64,000 nt of DNA. Origin: CAVVEQ01 sp963806635 (lineage in GTDB: Bacteria > Chloroflexota > Anaerolineae > Anaerolineales > Anaerolineaceae). The stretch lies in NCBI GenBank assembly GCA_963806635.1, contig CAWDZA010000024.1, positions 1-64,000 of the forward strand. The letters are read 5' to 3'. The translations under genes and the position numbers were made by a program. Position 1 is the first letter of the stretch. The number at the start of each line of letters is the position of its first letter. Under the pieces are notes generated by a model that saw nothing but the letters and a program-made list of their open reading frames with translations, did not search any database and was not told the origin of the DNA. Positions 41,400-49,954 of the stretch are shown piece after piece.

Positions 41400-43181
41400 T
41401 TACCCGACCTTTTCCAAAACGTAACACTCGAGCTGGTCACCCACTTCGAAATCGTCAAAGCTGCGTACACCGATCCCGCACTCGAATCCCTGGCGAACTT
41501 CACGCACATCGTCTTTCTCGTGTTTCAGGGAGGAGACTTCGTTTTCGAAAATGATCTTATCACCGCGTTTGACGCGTATCTTTCCATTGCGGCGGATCTC
41601 GCCTTTCAACACCCGGCAGCCAGCGATATTGCCGAGCTTCGATATATGGAACACCGCCAACACCTGCGCGGTTCCGGTGATGATTTCTTTGAATTCCGGA
41701 GCGAGCATGCCCTTGAGCGCTTTGTCCACATCCTCGATCAGCCGGTAGATGATCTCGTACTTGCGGATGGAAACGCCTTTGGAATCCGCCAGGCGTTGGA
41801 TGGCCGGGTCAGCAGATACGTTGAACCCGATAATGATGGCCTTGGAGGCTTCCGCCAGGTTGACATCCGTCTCGGTGATCTCCCCCGTGCCGCTGTGAAG
41901 GATGTTGATCTTGATCTCCTCGCAGTTCAGGTCTTCGAGCGAGTTGATGATCGGTTCAAGCGACCCCTGCACATCAGCTTTTACCACGAGGCGCAGCTCG
42001 GGAACCTCGCCGGCTTTAAATTTATCGAAGATATCCTCCAGGGTCGTCTTGGGAGCCAGTTCAGGGGCTTCCTTCAATTTCGTGCGGTGTTCATCGGCTG
42101 CCGCCCTGGCTTCCTTGTCGGAAGGATATACATTGAAGATATCCCCCGCGGAGGGAACCTCACTAAGACCCATCACCCGCACCGGGGTGGAGGGGCCGGC
42201 TTTGTGGGTGGCTTTTCCACGGTAATCCAGCATGGCACGCAGCTTGCCGTGCGAGGTGCCCGCCACCACTGCATCGCCCATCTGGAGGGTACCGTTTTGT
42301 ACCAGGAAGGTGGCCACCACTCCTTTGGCCTTATCCATCTCGGCCTCGATCACGGTGCCCACCACGGTTCCCTGGGGATTGGCCTTTATCTCGATATGAT
42401 CTGATACCAGCAGGATCGCCTCCAGCAGGTCATCCAATCCAAGCCGTTGTTTGGCCGAAACCGGAACGACGATCGTATCGCCTTCCCACTCGTCCGGCTG
42501 CAGACCGTTATCTGCCAGTTGATGCTTGACGAAATCCGGGTTGGCGTTGGGGCGGTCGATCTTATTGAGCGCGACGATGATGGGAACTTTGGCAGCCTTG
42601 GCGTGGGCGATGGCTTCCTTGGTCTGCGGCATCACGCCGTCATCAGCTGCCACAACCAGGATGACAATATCCGCACCCTGGGCACCCCGTGCGCGCATGG
42701 CGGTGAAGGCGGCGTGACCGGGCGTATCCAGGAAGGTGATCGTGCGGCCTTTGTGATCCACCTGATATGCGCCGATGTGCTGGGTGATCCCCCCGGCTTC
42801 GCCCCCAGCCACATCCGTGTGGCGGATGGCATCCAGCAGGGTGGTCTTGCCATGGTCAACATGCCCTAAAATGGTGACCACTGGCGGCCGATTGACCAGC
42901 ATGGCCGGATCCTCTTTCATGATCTCTTTCCGCCAGCCAGCGATCTCGCCCTCGTCGACCACCTTTTCAACCTGGGTATCCAAAATGTGGGGTTCAAAGC
43001 CGAGCTCAGAAGCCACCACAGCAGCTGTTTCATAGTCGATCAACTGGTTGATGTTGGCCATCACCCCGTTTGCCATCAGGACTTTGATGATCTGAATGGA
43101 ACTGACCCCCAGTTCAGTAGCCAGGTCGCGAACTACGATATTCGCCGGCAGTTCAATGATCTTATCCGTGCTCTCGGCCAT
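41400..43181 (-). CDS. infB: Translation initiation factor IF-2 (short form)
   Basis: 593 residues. It is the GTPase that places initiator tRNA on the 30S subunit. An IF2_N domain (VRDLATELGVSSIQIIKVLM) starts the protein. The G domain has GHVDHGKTTLLDAIRHTD, DTPGHAAF and NKIDR. Domains II, C1 and C2 follow (GTGEITETDV; RVLKGEIRRNGKIRVKRGD). It is some 300 residues shorter than the E. coli alpha form because the long N-terminal spacer is absent. A GAGGTGA ribosome site precedes the ATG. Confidence 0.96.
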   Translation of the reverse strand: MAESTDKIIELPANIVVRDLATELGVSSIQIIKVLMANGVMANINQLIDYETAAVVASELGFEPHILDTQVEKVVDEGEIAGWRKEIMKEDPAMLVNRPPVVTILGHVDHGKTTLLDAIRHTDVAGGEAGGITQHIGAYQVDHKGRTITFLDTPGHAAFTAMRARGAQGADIVILVVAADDGVMPQTKEAIAHAKAAKVPIIVALNKIDRPNANPDFVKHQLADNGLQPDEWEGDTIVVPVSAKQRLGLDDLLEAILLVSDHIEIKANPQGTVVGTVIEAEMDKAKGVVATFLVQNGTLQMGDAVVAGTSHGKLRAMLDYRGKATHKAGPSTPVRVMGLSEVPSAGDIFNVYPSDKEARAAADEHRTKLKEAPELAPKTTLEDIFDKFKAGEVPELRLVVKADVQGSLEPIINSLEDLNCEEIKINILHSGTGEITETDVNLAEASKAIIIGFNVSADPAIQRLADSKGVSIRKYEIIYRLIEDVDKALKGMLAPEFKEIITGTAQVLAVFHISKLGNIAGCRVLKGEIRRNGKIRVKRGDKIIFENEVSSLKHEKDDVREVRQGFECGIGVRSFDDFEVGDQLECYVLEKVG

Positions 43182-43272
43182 AATTCACCTCGAATCCTTC
43201 TCCCCTTTTGTTCTGCCAATCCACGGTTTATTCACCGGGGATCAAATCAACTCATAGGTATCCCGTCATTCT

Positions 43273-43560
43273 TTACTCAGCAGGCAGCCTTTCCAAATGA
43301 TCCTTCAGCAATTCCTGGTCAGCCCCGCTCAATTCCATTTTAAGGGCATGCGCCAGGGATCCTTTCATGCCCGTTTCCCAGCAGCTGCGCTGTTCGTGAA
43401 GATACGCGCCCCTGCCATTTAACTTCCCTGAGGGATCGATTTTAATCCCTTCTTCAGTGCGCACGATGCGGATGAGTGATCGTTTTTCCAGCACCTCGCG
43501 GCAGCCCACACAGGTGCGCTGGGGAATATGCTTGACGCGGGGTTTGACTTTCTTTGTCAT
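43273..43560 (-). CDS. rnpM: YlxR/RnpM family RNA-binding protein (DUF448)
   Basis: 95 residues from ATG 43560. The family core is RTCVGCREVLEKRSLIRIVR, followed by GRGAYLHEQRSCWETGMKG. YlxR binds RNA and, in Bacillus, modulates RNase P. Its usual place between nusA and infB is kept. The second family Cys pair is reduced to a single Cys in SCWE. Confidence 0.9.
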   Translation of the reverse strand: MTKKVKPRVKHIPQRTCVGCREVLEKRSLIRIVRTEEGIKIDPSGKLNGRGAYLHEQRSCWETGMKGSLAHALKMELSGADQELLKDHLERLPAE

Positions 43561-43612
43561 GGCACTGCCTGCCAAATTATTCTAATAGGTCAACAGATGT
43601 TGGAACGAAAGG

Positions 43613-45514
43613 CTATCCGGTCCAGGTCTCGTCATCACCGCGTTTGTGCTTCTTGCGCGTGATTGTCAGATCCCGGTCGGGGTCATATTCGATCTCAACG
43701 TACTTGCTGCCCTTCTTCTTGGCTTTCTTATCCGCATCCGTCTCCGTGCTTTCACCTTCTGCCGCGCCGCGGGATTGTTCAAGTGCGGTTTTCAGCGAGA
43801 AGAGATCCTCGAAGGAAATCTCGCCTTCTTCTTCCTCTTCTTCCTCTTCCACTACCTCTTTACCCGGCTTGACTGGTTCTTCAACCTCCGTGGGGATATC
43901 CACGATTTCCACCGGGATCTCCTCCACCACCGGAACGACCGCTTCAGGAACAGGTGCGGCTTCAACGACTTCGGCAGATTCCACAACCGCCTCGACAGCT
44001 GCCGGGGGTTCCACCGGGTTGAGGACGGATTCCATCAATGCGTCGATCTCCTGCATGGCTTTGGGACCAATACCCTGCAGCTTGAAGATGGCATCCGGGT
44101 TGCGTTTGCTCTGCACAGCCAGCTCGCCGACGGTGGAATATCCGGCTTCCTGGAGGATATAGGCCACATGCTCGGGCAGGCCGCTATCGAGAATATTTTT
44201 ATCGTACAACTCTGCTGGGATGACCTGGCGCAATTCCAGGCTGAGCCCCTGTTCGATGGCTTTTTGCTCGGGTTCCAACTGGGCGATCGTGCGCCGCTCC
44301 ACGCGGTCTACGAAACGCGCCATCAGGTCATATTCTTCAGGGGTAAGGGGTTTGCCCTCAGCCTTGCGGGCGAGCATATCCTCGATGCGCGGGGAATTCT
44401 CTTTCTCTTTTTCAGCCAGTTCCGCCAGGCTTTCATCGGTCTGCAGCTTGCCAAGCGCATCGGCAGCCGCCTCGGGCAGGCTCTTGATATCGATCCGCCA
44501 GCCGGTCAGTTTGGCTGCCAGGCGGGCATTCTGCCCATCGCGGCCAATGGCCAGGCTGAGCTGGTCTTCGGGAACCACAACCGTGGCGGTTTTCCCGTTC
44601 TCGGAATGTTCATTCAGGAAGACGCCGCTCACACGGGCGGGGCTGATGGCTTTGGCAATGAAAATATTCGCGTCGGGATTCCACTCGATGACGTCGATCT
44701 TTTCATCGTGCAGCTCGCGTACGATGGTCTGGATGCGCACGCCGCGGATGCCCACGCATGCGCCGACCGGGTCGATGCCCTGCTGCGAGGCGCTGACGGC
44801 CACCTTGGCGCGCTGCCCGGGTTCGCGGGCAATGGAGCGGATCTCCACCACGCCGTGGTAGATCTCGGGGACTTCATTTTCCAGCAGGCGGCGCAGGAAG
44901 TTGCGGTGCGTGCGGGAGAGGATGATCTGCGGTCCGCGGGGCGAATCCTTGACCTCGGCGATCAGTGCGCGCACGCGGTCGTGAATGCGGAAGCGCTCGC
45001 CGGGGATGGTTTCCTTGCGCGGCAGGGTGCCTTCAGCCTTCATGTCCAGTCCAACGGTCATACCGATGGCGCCCATGGCCTGGATGATGCCGGAGACGAT
45101 CTCGCCCACCTGTTTTTCAAAATGGCCAAGCTGAGCCTGGCGTTCCGCATCCCGGATGCGCTGCTGGATCACCTGGCGGGCGGTCTGGGCGGCCACACGG
45201 CCGAAATCCTTGGGGGTGCATTCCACAATGACCATATCGCCAAGCTGCGCCTCGGGATTGACTTCGCGTGCCCGTTCCAGGGTGACCTCGGTGAGGTCCT
45301 CCAGCACTTCTTCCACCACTTCCTTTTCGGCGGAGATGGTCACCTTGCCGGTTTCCAGATCCACCTTCGCCTGCACATCCTGGGCGGTGGAGGCATTGAC
45401 CGCCTTGCGGTAGGCGGAAGCCATCGCGTTTTCCAGCGCGGTGAGGATCACCTCCTGGGGAAGACCCTTTTCCTCCAGAACTTCATTGAATGCCAGCGTA
45501 AACTCGTTTTTCAT
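43613..45514 (-). CDS. nusA: Transcription termination/antitermination factor NusA with acidic C-terminal extension
   Basis: 633 residues from ATG 45514 (AAGGA upstream; the longer open frame is non-coding). It binds RNA polymerase and nascent RNA to control pausing, termination and antitermination. The N-terminal polymerase-binding domain (MKNEFTLAFNEVLEEKG) is followed by S1, KH1 and KH2 (DPVGACVGIRGVRIQTIVRELH; EDQLSLAIGRDGQNARLAAKL). A long C-terminal region has a helix-hairpin-helix (LQGIGPKAMQEIDALM) and then a Val/Glu/Pro-rich tail with a run of Glu (EEEEEEEEGEISFEDL). It is about 140 residues longer than E. coli NusA. It heads the operon; no rimP precedes it. Confidence 0.95.
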   Translation of the reverse strand: MKNEFTLAFNEVLEEKGLPQEVILTALENAMASAYRKAVNASTAQDVQAKVDLETGKVTISAEKEVVEEVLEDLTEVTLERAREVNPEAQLGDMVIVECTPKDFGRVAAQTARQVIQQRIRDAERQAQLGHFEKQVGEIVSGIIQAMGAIGMTVGLDMKAEGTLPRKETIPGERFRIHDRVRALIAEVKDSPRGPQIILSRTHRNFLRRLLENEVPEIYHGVVEIRSIAREPGQRAKVAVSASQQGIDPVGACVGIRGVRIQTIVRELHDEKIDVIEWNPDANIFIAKAISPARVSGVFLNEHSENGKTATVVVPEDQLSLAIGRDGQNARLAAKLTGWRIDIKSLPEAAADALGKLQTDESLAELAEKEKENSPRIEDMLARKAEGKPLTPEEYDLMARFVDRVERRTIAQLEPEQKAIEQGLSLELRQVIPAELYDKNILDSGLPEHVAYILQEAGYSTVGELAVQSKRNPDAIFKLQGIGPKAMQEIDALMESVLNPVEPPAAVEAVVESAEVVEAAPVPEAVVPVVEEIPVEIVDIPTEVEEPVKPGKEVVEEEEEEEEGEISFEDLFSLKTALEQSRGAAEGESTETDADKKAKKKGSKYVEIEYDPDRDLTITRKKHKRGDDETWTG

Positions 45515-45720
45515 TCCTTGCTTTCTCCCGAATCCGACTTCCTGTTCTAAACAGAAAAGTGGGGGGAACCCACTTCTCATTGCGATCGATAACGATGACC
45601 TGCGGACTAACAAGGGCTATTTTAGCACGGTTGGGAAAAGGATGCAAGTCCGGGCAGGGGGAGGTTGATTTGTTGAATGGTTGATTGGTGTTTATATTCT
45701 CTGATTTTATTCATACTATC

Positions 45721-45759
45721 GTCGGTCGAGCACGCAACCGGTGCCCGACTTAGACCGAC
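45721..45759. repeat. Hairpin between nusA and the phosphoribosyltransferase gene
   Basis: GTCGGTC (45721-45727) and GACCGAC (45753-45759) form a 7-bp stem that encloses a smaller GAGCAC / GTGCCC-like stem. It lies 20 nt past the stop of the minus-strand phosphoribosyltransferase gene, so it may be its terminator, though the minus-strand side lacks a T run. The rest of 45515-45779 is the nusA upstream region with no gene. Confidence 0.45.
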
Positions 45760-45779
45760 ATTATTTATTTACTTAAGCG

Positions 45780-46334
45780 TTAATCCGAAAACACCGGCAG
45801 ATGCCCCAGCGAAATGATGCTGGACCATTTTGCCCGCTCGCCCTCGGTGAGGATCGCGGCTTCCGCGGCGATGACCGCCCCCGCGTGCTGCAGGATCAGG
45901 CGCATGCCCTGCAGGGTGGAGCCGGTGCTGATCACGTCATCCAGGATCACCGCCCGCTTTCCTTTGAGCACTTTCAGGTCTTTCTCATCCAAATAGAGCG
46001 TCTGCGGTTCACCGGTGGTGATCGAAAGCGTCTCGGCCTTCAAGGCGTCGCCCATATAGGGTTTGTAGGTCTTGCGGAAGATAACATAGGGTTTCTGGTT
46101 TTCAACCGATAGCGCGTGCGCCAGCGGGATGCTTTTCGACTCGGAGGTGACCACCACATCGTAATCCACCCCTTGCAGCTTCCCGTTCAACGCCTTCGCG
46201 CAGGCCTGCACCAGCTCGGTATCCCCCAGGATGTTCAGGATGGCGATCGTCAACCCGGGTTTGATCTGAAATAACACCAGGTCGCGTTTCACCCCCGCGA
46301 TCTCGATTGGATACACCTTACGTTCATTGGTCAT
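45780..46334 (-). CDS. Phosphoribosyltransferase (adenine/xanthine PRT-like)
   Basis: 184 residues with a type I PRT fold. The PRPP-binding loop is KRAVILDDVISTGSTLQGM. VVVTSESKSIPLAHALS corresponds to the site seen in adenine phosphoribosyltransferases, and FRKTYKPYMGDAL is similar to Apt. It should salvage a purine base to its nucleotide, but adenine or xanthine preference cannot be decided. A GGAGGT site precedes the ATG at 46334. It is transcribed alone. Confidence 0.8.
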   Translation of the reverse strand: MTNERKVYPIEIAGVKRDLVLFQIKPGLTIAILNILGDTELVQACAKALNGKLQGVDYDVVVTSESKSIPLAHALSVENQKPYVIFRKTYKPYMGDALKAETLSITTGEPQTLYLDEKDLKVLKGKRAVILDDVISTGSTLQGMRLILQHAGAVIAAEAAILTEGERAKWSSIISLGHLPVFSD

Positions 46335-46483
46335 GGCAGCACCTCCGGCATCGGAAATTTATCAGCGTAAAGTTTATCATAACCCAACCTGCTGATGTGG
46401 AAATCAGATCCACCGGAGGGACCAGAATATTTTTATGATGAAAGACTCGGGGAGAATAACAGAGGCAAGTATGTGTTAAAATC

Positions 46484-46518
46484 ATCACTTGCCGGGGACG
46501 CCGACCCTGGCAAGTGAT
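46484..46518. repeat. 10-bp perfect inverted repeat (extended hairpin)
   Basis: ATCACTTGCC and GGCAAGTGAT flank a 15-nt loop in which GGG and CCC can pair further after one mismatch, giving a stem of about 14 bp. It is not followed by a T run, so it is unlikely to be an ordinary terminator. It may be an operator or an RNA structure. Confidence 0.65.
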
Positions 46519-46581
46519 TAAAGGAGGAGAAGAAGAGAAGTCGCCCTGTGTCTATATAATACCTCCTCCCCGGAAAATTAC

Positions 46582-46611
46582 TTGACGGTTACCCTACGCT
46601 AACCCTACGCA
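46582..46611 (+). promoter_or_regulatory. Promoter region with tandem ACCCTACGC repeats upstream of the ABC exporter
   Basis: TTGACG at 46582 is followed by two ACCCTACGC copies one helical turn apart (46591, 46602). A TACGCA could act as -10 at 18-bp spacing. Repeats placed inside a promoter spacer are typical of activator or repressor sites, for example MerR-type multidrug regulators, which fits an exporter operon. This is an inference; no regulator gene is adjacent. Confidence 0.4.
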
Positions 46612-46667
46612 GGCATAACAATTACGTTAGAACGCGCCTCTTTTCAACTTGCAGGAGCCATAAGAGC

Positions 46668-47699
46668 ATGTCCCCCTCAGAATATTCAATCGAAACCCGC
46701 CAGCTTGGGCGTGTCTATAAAGTCCGCGGTGCCAAAAAAGGCGAATCCAAGACGCTGGTCGCGCTCAAGGATATCAACCTCACGGTCCATCCCGGGGAGC
46801 TTTTTGGATTGCTGGGTCCGAACGGGGCGGGAAAAACCACCCTGATCAAGATCCTCACCACCCTGCTCTCCCCCAGCTCCGGTTCAGCATTCGTGGCCGG
46901 GCTGGATGCCGAAAAGGAGCCCGAGAAGGTGCGCCAGGTGATCAATATGGTCTCCGGGGGCGAGGCTTCCGGTTACGGGCTGCTGACCGTGCGCGAGAAC
47001 CTGTGGATGTTCGCCCAGTTCTACGGCATCCCTTCCAAGGAAGCCAACGAGCGCATCGTGAAACTGCTGGAGATCGTCGGACTGAAGGACCGCATGAACA
47101 CCCGCTCCTCCGATCTTTCCACGGGGCTGCGGCAGAAAATGAATATCATCCGTGGATTCCTGACCGATCCCCGCGTGCTCTTCCTGGACGAGCCCACCCT
47201 GGGGCTGGATGTGGGTGCCTCGCGCGACGTCCGCCGTTTCGTGCGCCAATGGGTGGATGAAGAACCCACGCGCACGCTGCTGCTTACCACCCATTACATG
47301 GTGGAAGCCGATGAAATGTGCGACCGGGTGGCGATCATTAATCAGGGAAAAGTGCTGGCCTGCGATACCCCCTCCGCGCTCAAGCAGCAGCTTCAGAAGA
47401 CCGCATTGTTTGAGATCAATGTGGAAACCCCGGAGCCAGTGGAGAGGGGGTCCATCGCCCTGATCAACGGGGTTCAATCCTGCAGCGTCACCCCGGAGGA
47501 CGGCTTCAGCCGCGTGGAGCTGAGCCTTTCAGAGGAAGCCTACCTGGCAGCTGTGATCACCGCGCTGGGGGCGCAGAACGGACGTATCCTCAGCCTGCAG
47601 AAACATGAGCCCACCCTGGAAGATGTTTTCGTCCGGCTCACCGGGTTGAGCATGGAAGAAGCCGAAAAGGTGGAAGAAGATGATGATTCAGCCAGTTAA
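46668..47699 (+). CDS. ABC-2 type exporter ATP-binding protein (DrrA-like)
   Basis: 343 residues. Walker A is GPNGAGKTTLIKILTT, the signature is LSTGLRQKMNIIRGFL, Walker B is VLFLDEPTLGLD and the switch His follows in LLLTTHYMVEADEMC. A C-terminal extension of about 90 residues (QKHEPTLEDVFVRLTG) is typical of the DrrA/NatA group that exports drugs, lipids or polysaccharides. It is first in the operon with two permeases; its end overlaps the first permease by 20 bp. Confidence 0.9.
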   Translation: MSPSEYSIETRQLGRVYKVRGAKKGESKTLVALKDINLTVHPGELFGLLGPNGAGKTTLIKILTTLLSPSSGSAFVAGLDAEKEPEKVRQVINMVSGGEASGYGLLTVRENLWMFAQFYGIPSKEANERIVKLLEIVGLKDRMNTRSSDLSTGLRQKMNIIRGFLTDPRVLFLDEPTLGLDVGASRDVRRFVRQWVDEEPTRTLLLTTHYMVEADEMCDRVAIINQGKVLACDTPSALKQQLQKTALFEINVETPEPVERGSIALINGVQSCSVTPEDGFSRVELSLSEEAYLAAVITALGAQNGRILSLQKHEPTLEDVFVRLTGLSMEEAEKVEEDDDSAS

Positions 47700-48522
47700 G
47701 GAACGGCTTGCCGGCTGGCGGCTTGTCCTGATGACCATCCGCGGCAGGTCCTACCCGCGCATCATCGGCATGCAGCGGGATGTGACCTGGCTGATCTTCG
47801 ATGTGCTCATGCCCATCTTCACCGTCGCTGCCTATGTGCTTATCTATCAAGCCGTCGGCGCGCCGGAGGAATACGTGGGGTTCGTGGTCATCGGCGGGGC
47901 TATGATGGCCTATTGGTTGAATGTCCTGTGGGGTATGTCCAGCCAGCTCTACTGGGAGAAGGAAACCGGCAACCTGGCGCTCTATATCATCGCCCCAGCG
48001 CCCATGATGTCCATCCTGCTCGGCATGGCCGTCGGCGGGATCCTGTCCAGCTCCCTGCGCGCCCTGGGGGTGATCCTTTTTTCCTCCTGGCTTTTCCACG
48101 TCAGCTACGAGGTAACCTCATTTGGGTTGCTCCTGATTGTATTTCTTCTGACCATGGCTGCCCTCTATGGCCTGGGGATGATGACCTCATCTGTTTTCCT
48201 GCTGCTCAACCGGGAAGCCTGGCACCTGGCCAACCTGGCTCAGGAACCGGTCTACCTGGCTTCGGGGTTCTACTTCCCGATCAAGAGCTTCCCCTTCTGG
48301 ATCGCCGCCGGAGCCTCGCTGATCCCGCTTACGCTCGGCCTGGACGCCATGCGGCAGCTTGTTTTTCCCAGCAGCGCCAGCCTTGGCTTTCTGAGCGTGA
48401 ACGTTGAAGTGTTTCTGTTGATCCTGCTCTCCATCGGTTTCATCTGGGGAGCCAAGCTGATGCTGGATTACATGGAACGCCTCGCCCGCCGGGAAGGGCG
48501 CCTGACGGATACCCGGAAGTGA
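47680..48522 (+). CDS. ABC-2 type exporter permease, first subunit
   Basis: 280 residues with six membrane helices in the ABC-2 pattern. Cytoplasmic N-terminus, then MPIFTVAAYVLIYQAV, a conserved loop YWEKETGNLALYIIAPAPM, and PVYLASGFYFPIKSFPFW in the external half (the ABC-2 signature P-x-FP region). It pairs with the next gene as a heterodimeric channel. Confidence 0.85.
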   Translation: MMIQPVKERLAGWRLVLMTIRGRSYPRIIGMQRDVTWLIFDVLMPIFTVAAYVLIYQAVGAPEEYVGFVVIGGAMMAYWLNVLWGMSSQLYWEKETGNLALYIIAPAPMMSILLGMAVGGILSSSLRALGVILFSSWLFHVSYEVTSFGLLLIVFLLTMAALYGLGMMTSSVFLLLNREAWHLANLAQEPVYLASGFYFPIKSFPFWIAAGASLIPLTLGLDAMRQLVFPSSASLGFLSVNVEVFLLILLSIGFIWGAKLMLDYMERLARREGRLTDTRK

Positions 48523-48529
48523 GCTGCCC

Positions 48530-49384
48530 ATGAACAAATCCACTTTTATGCGCTCGTTCCTGACCTCCACCTGGCTGGGTTGGCAGATCGAATCCAACTG
48601 GGCGGATCCCTTTCTGTTCATCATTTACTCCATTGTCAAACCGCTGGCAGCAGCCGGGATCATCGTCGTTATGTACGGGGTGATCTCAAAAGGAAATTTC
48701 AACACCCCGCTGTTCGCCTATATTTACATTGGAAATGCTTTCTACCAGTATGTCGCCATGGTCATGACCGGGGTTTCCTGGGCGATCATCGACGACCGCG
48801 AGCATTATAAAACCCTGAAATATATCTATACCGCCCCGGTGAGCGTACCCTGGTACCTACTCGGGCGCGGGGTTTCGCGCTTCCTGATCGCCACGTTTTC
48901 GGTGATCGTAACCCTGGTCTTCGGGGTTGTCTTCCTGCATCTCCCCATCCAGATGCAGACCATCCAGTGGCCGCTGCTTATCTCAAGCATCTTCCTTGGG
49001 GTGATCATGCTCTCGCTCATCGGGGTGCTGCTGGCCGGTATCACCCTGCTGACCGTGCGGCAATCCTTCTTTATCGGGGATGTGGTCGCCGGTGTGTTCT
49101 TCCTCTTCTGCGGGGTGATCTTTCCCATTGAGCTTCTGCCTCCTGCGCTGCAGACGATCGGCCGGTTGCTGCCGGTGACCTATTGGATCGAGCTGGTGCG
49201 GCGGGCCATGGTCGGGCAGATCGCCGAAGCGTTCCCCACATTCAGCACCATCACGAACACATATCTGTTCATCATCCTGTTTGTGTTGACGGTCGTGTAT
49301 GGGATCATTTCGATGATCGTGTGGAAGGTCTGCGACCGCCGCGCGCGCGAGCAGGGCTTGATCGACTGGACCTCGAGTTATTGA
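48530..49384 (+). CDS. ABC-2 type exporter permease, second subunit
   Basis: 284 residues, six membrane helices. SWAIIDDREHYKTLKYIYTAPVS is the conserved cytoplasmic loop of ABC-2 permeases, and CGVIFPIELLPPALQTIGRLLP is the external FP signature. It begins 7 nt after the first permease, so both are coupled. Its stop codon overlaps the likely TTG start of ogt. Confidence 0.85.
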   Translation: MNKSTFMRSFLTSTWLGWQIESNWADPFLFIIYSIVKPLAAAGIIVVMYGVISKGNFNTPLFAYIYIGNAFYQYVAMVMTGVSWAIIDDREHYKTLKYIYTAPVSVPWYLLGRGVSRFLIATFSVIVTLVFGVVFLHLPIQMQTIQWPLLISSIFLGVIMLSLIGVLLAGITLLTVRQSFFIGDVVAGVFFLFCGVIFPIELLPPALQTIGRLLPVTYWIELVRRAMVGQIAEAFPTFSTITNTYLFIILFVLTVVYGIISMIVWKVCDRRAREQGLIDWTSSY

Positions 49385-49890
49385 GCGTTCTTCCCCGCAA
49401 ATTCTTCCGCGACTCTCTGGAATCCTCCCCTTTGGGGAGAATCGACCTGGAGTGTTCTGAAGCAGGAATGACCCGCATTCAATTCTTCGGGTTTGGTAAA
49501 CCGTTTGAATCCTGCGAATTCGTCCACGGGCACTCCATCCTTACGGAAGCAATGGGCCAGATCGTTGCATATTTGGATGGCTCCTTGCGGAAGTTTGATC
49601 TGCCCATCGATTGGACCGCGATATCGCCTTTTGCCCGCGCGATCAGGGAAACCTGCCTGAAGATCCCTTATGCCACAACCGTAACTTATTCTCAGCTTGC
49701 CGACCAGGCGGGGCATGCCGGCAAAGCTCGCGCCGTGGGGAATGTGAACGCGCGAAACCCGCTTCCCCTGGTCATTCCCTGCCACCGGGTGGTCGGCAAG
49801 GATGGCAGCCTGCGCGGGTATTTGAGTCCGGGTGGGGTGAAAACCAAAGCGTGGCTGCTGGAAATGGAAGCGGGGAATTCAAGTGGGTAA
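49381..49890 (+). CDS. ogt: Methylated-DNA-[protein]-cysteine S-methyltransferase
   Basis: 169 residues. It repairs O6-methylguanine by moving the methyl to its own Cys. The active site is IPCHRVVGKDGSLRGYLSPG; upstream are PYATTVTYSQLADQAG and RAVGNVNARNP. The N-terminal strand SPLGRIDLECSEAGMTRIQF is needed for the fold, so the start must lie before the ATG at 49468. I choose TTG 49381, which overlaps the permease stop (TTGA). Alternative starts further upstream would run into the permease. Confidence 0.85.
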   Translation: MSVLPRKFFRDSLESSPLGRIDLECSEAGMTRIQFFGFGKPFESCEFVHGHSILTEAMGQIVAYLDGSLRKFDLPIDWTAISPFARAIRETCLKIPYATTVTYSQLADQAGHAGKARAVGNVNARNPLPLVIPCHRVVGKDGSLRGYLSPGGVKTKAWLLEMEAGNSSG

Positions 49891-49914
49891 ATAAATCAGG
49901 GTTTTCGTCTACGT

Positions 49915-49920
49915 TATAAT
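49915..49920 (+). promoter_or_regulatory. -10 element before the surface-glycan cluster
   Basis: A perfect TATAAT, 34 nt before the ATG at 49955. It could start transcription of the glycan cluster; a -35 is not clear. Confidence 0.4.
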
Positions 49921-49954
49921 GATTTAACGCGTTCTAACTCTTCCAGATAATTCG

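Larger units (their letters stand above)
46335..46667. other. Divergent intergenic region with structured leader of the ABC exporter operon
   Basis: There is no gene in these 333 bases. They hold a 10-bp inverted repeat (46484-46493 / 46509-46518), a GGAGGAG / CTCCTCC pair (46523-46529 / 46563-46569), a perfect TATAAT (46555-46560), a TTGACG hexamer (46582-46587) and an 11-bp-period direct repeat ACCCTACGC (46591-46599 and 46602-46610). The exporter start at 46668 has a GCAGGAG site upstream. Confidence 0.6.

Noticed and set aside
43646..45550. A 634-codon frame antisense to nusA
   Set aside because: It is a shadow of nusA, with Phe/Leu/His-rich low-complexity translation and no start signal.
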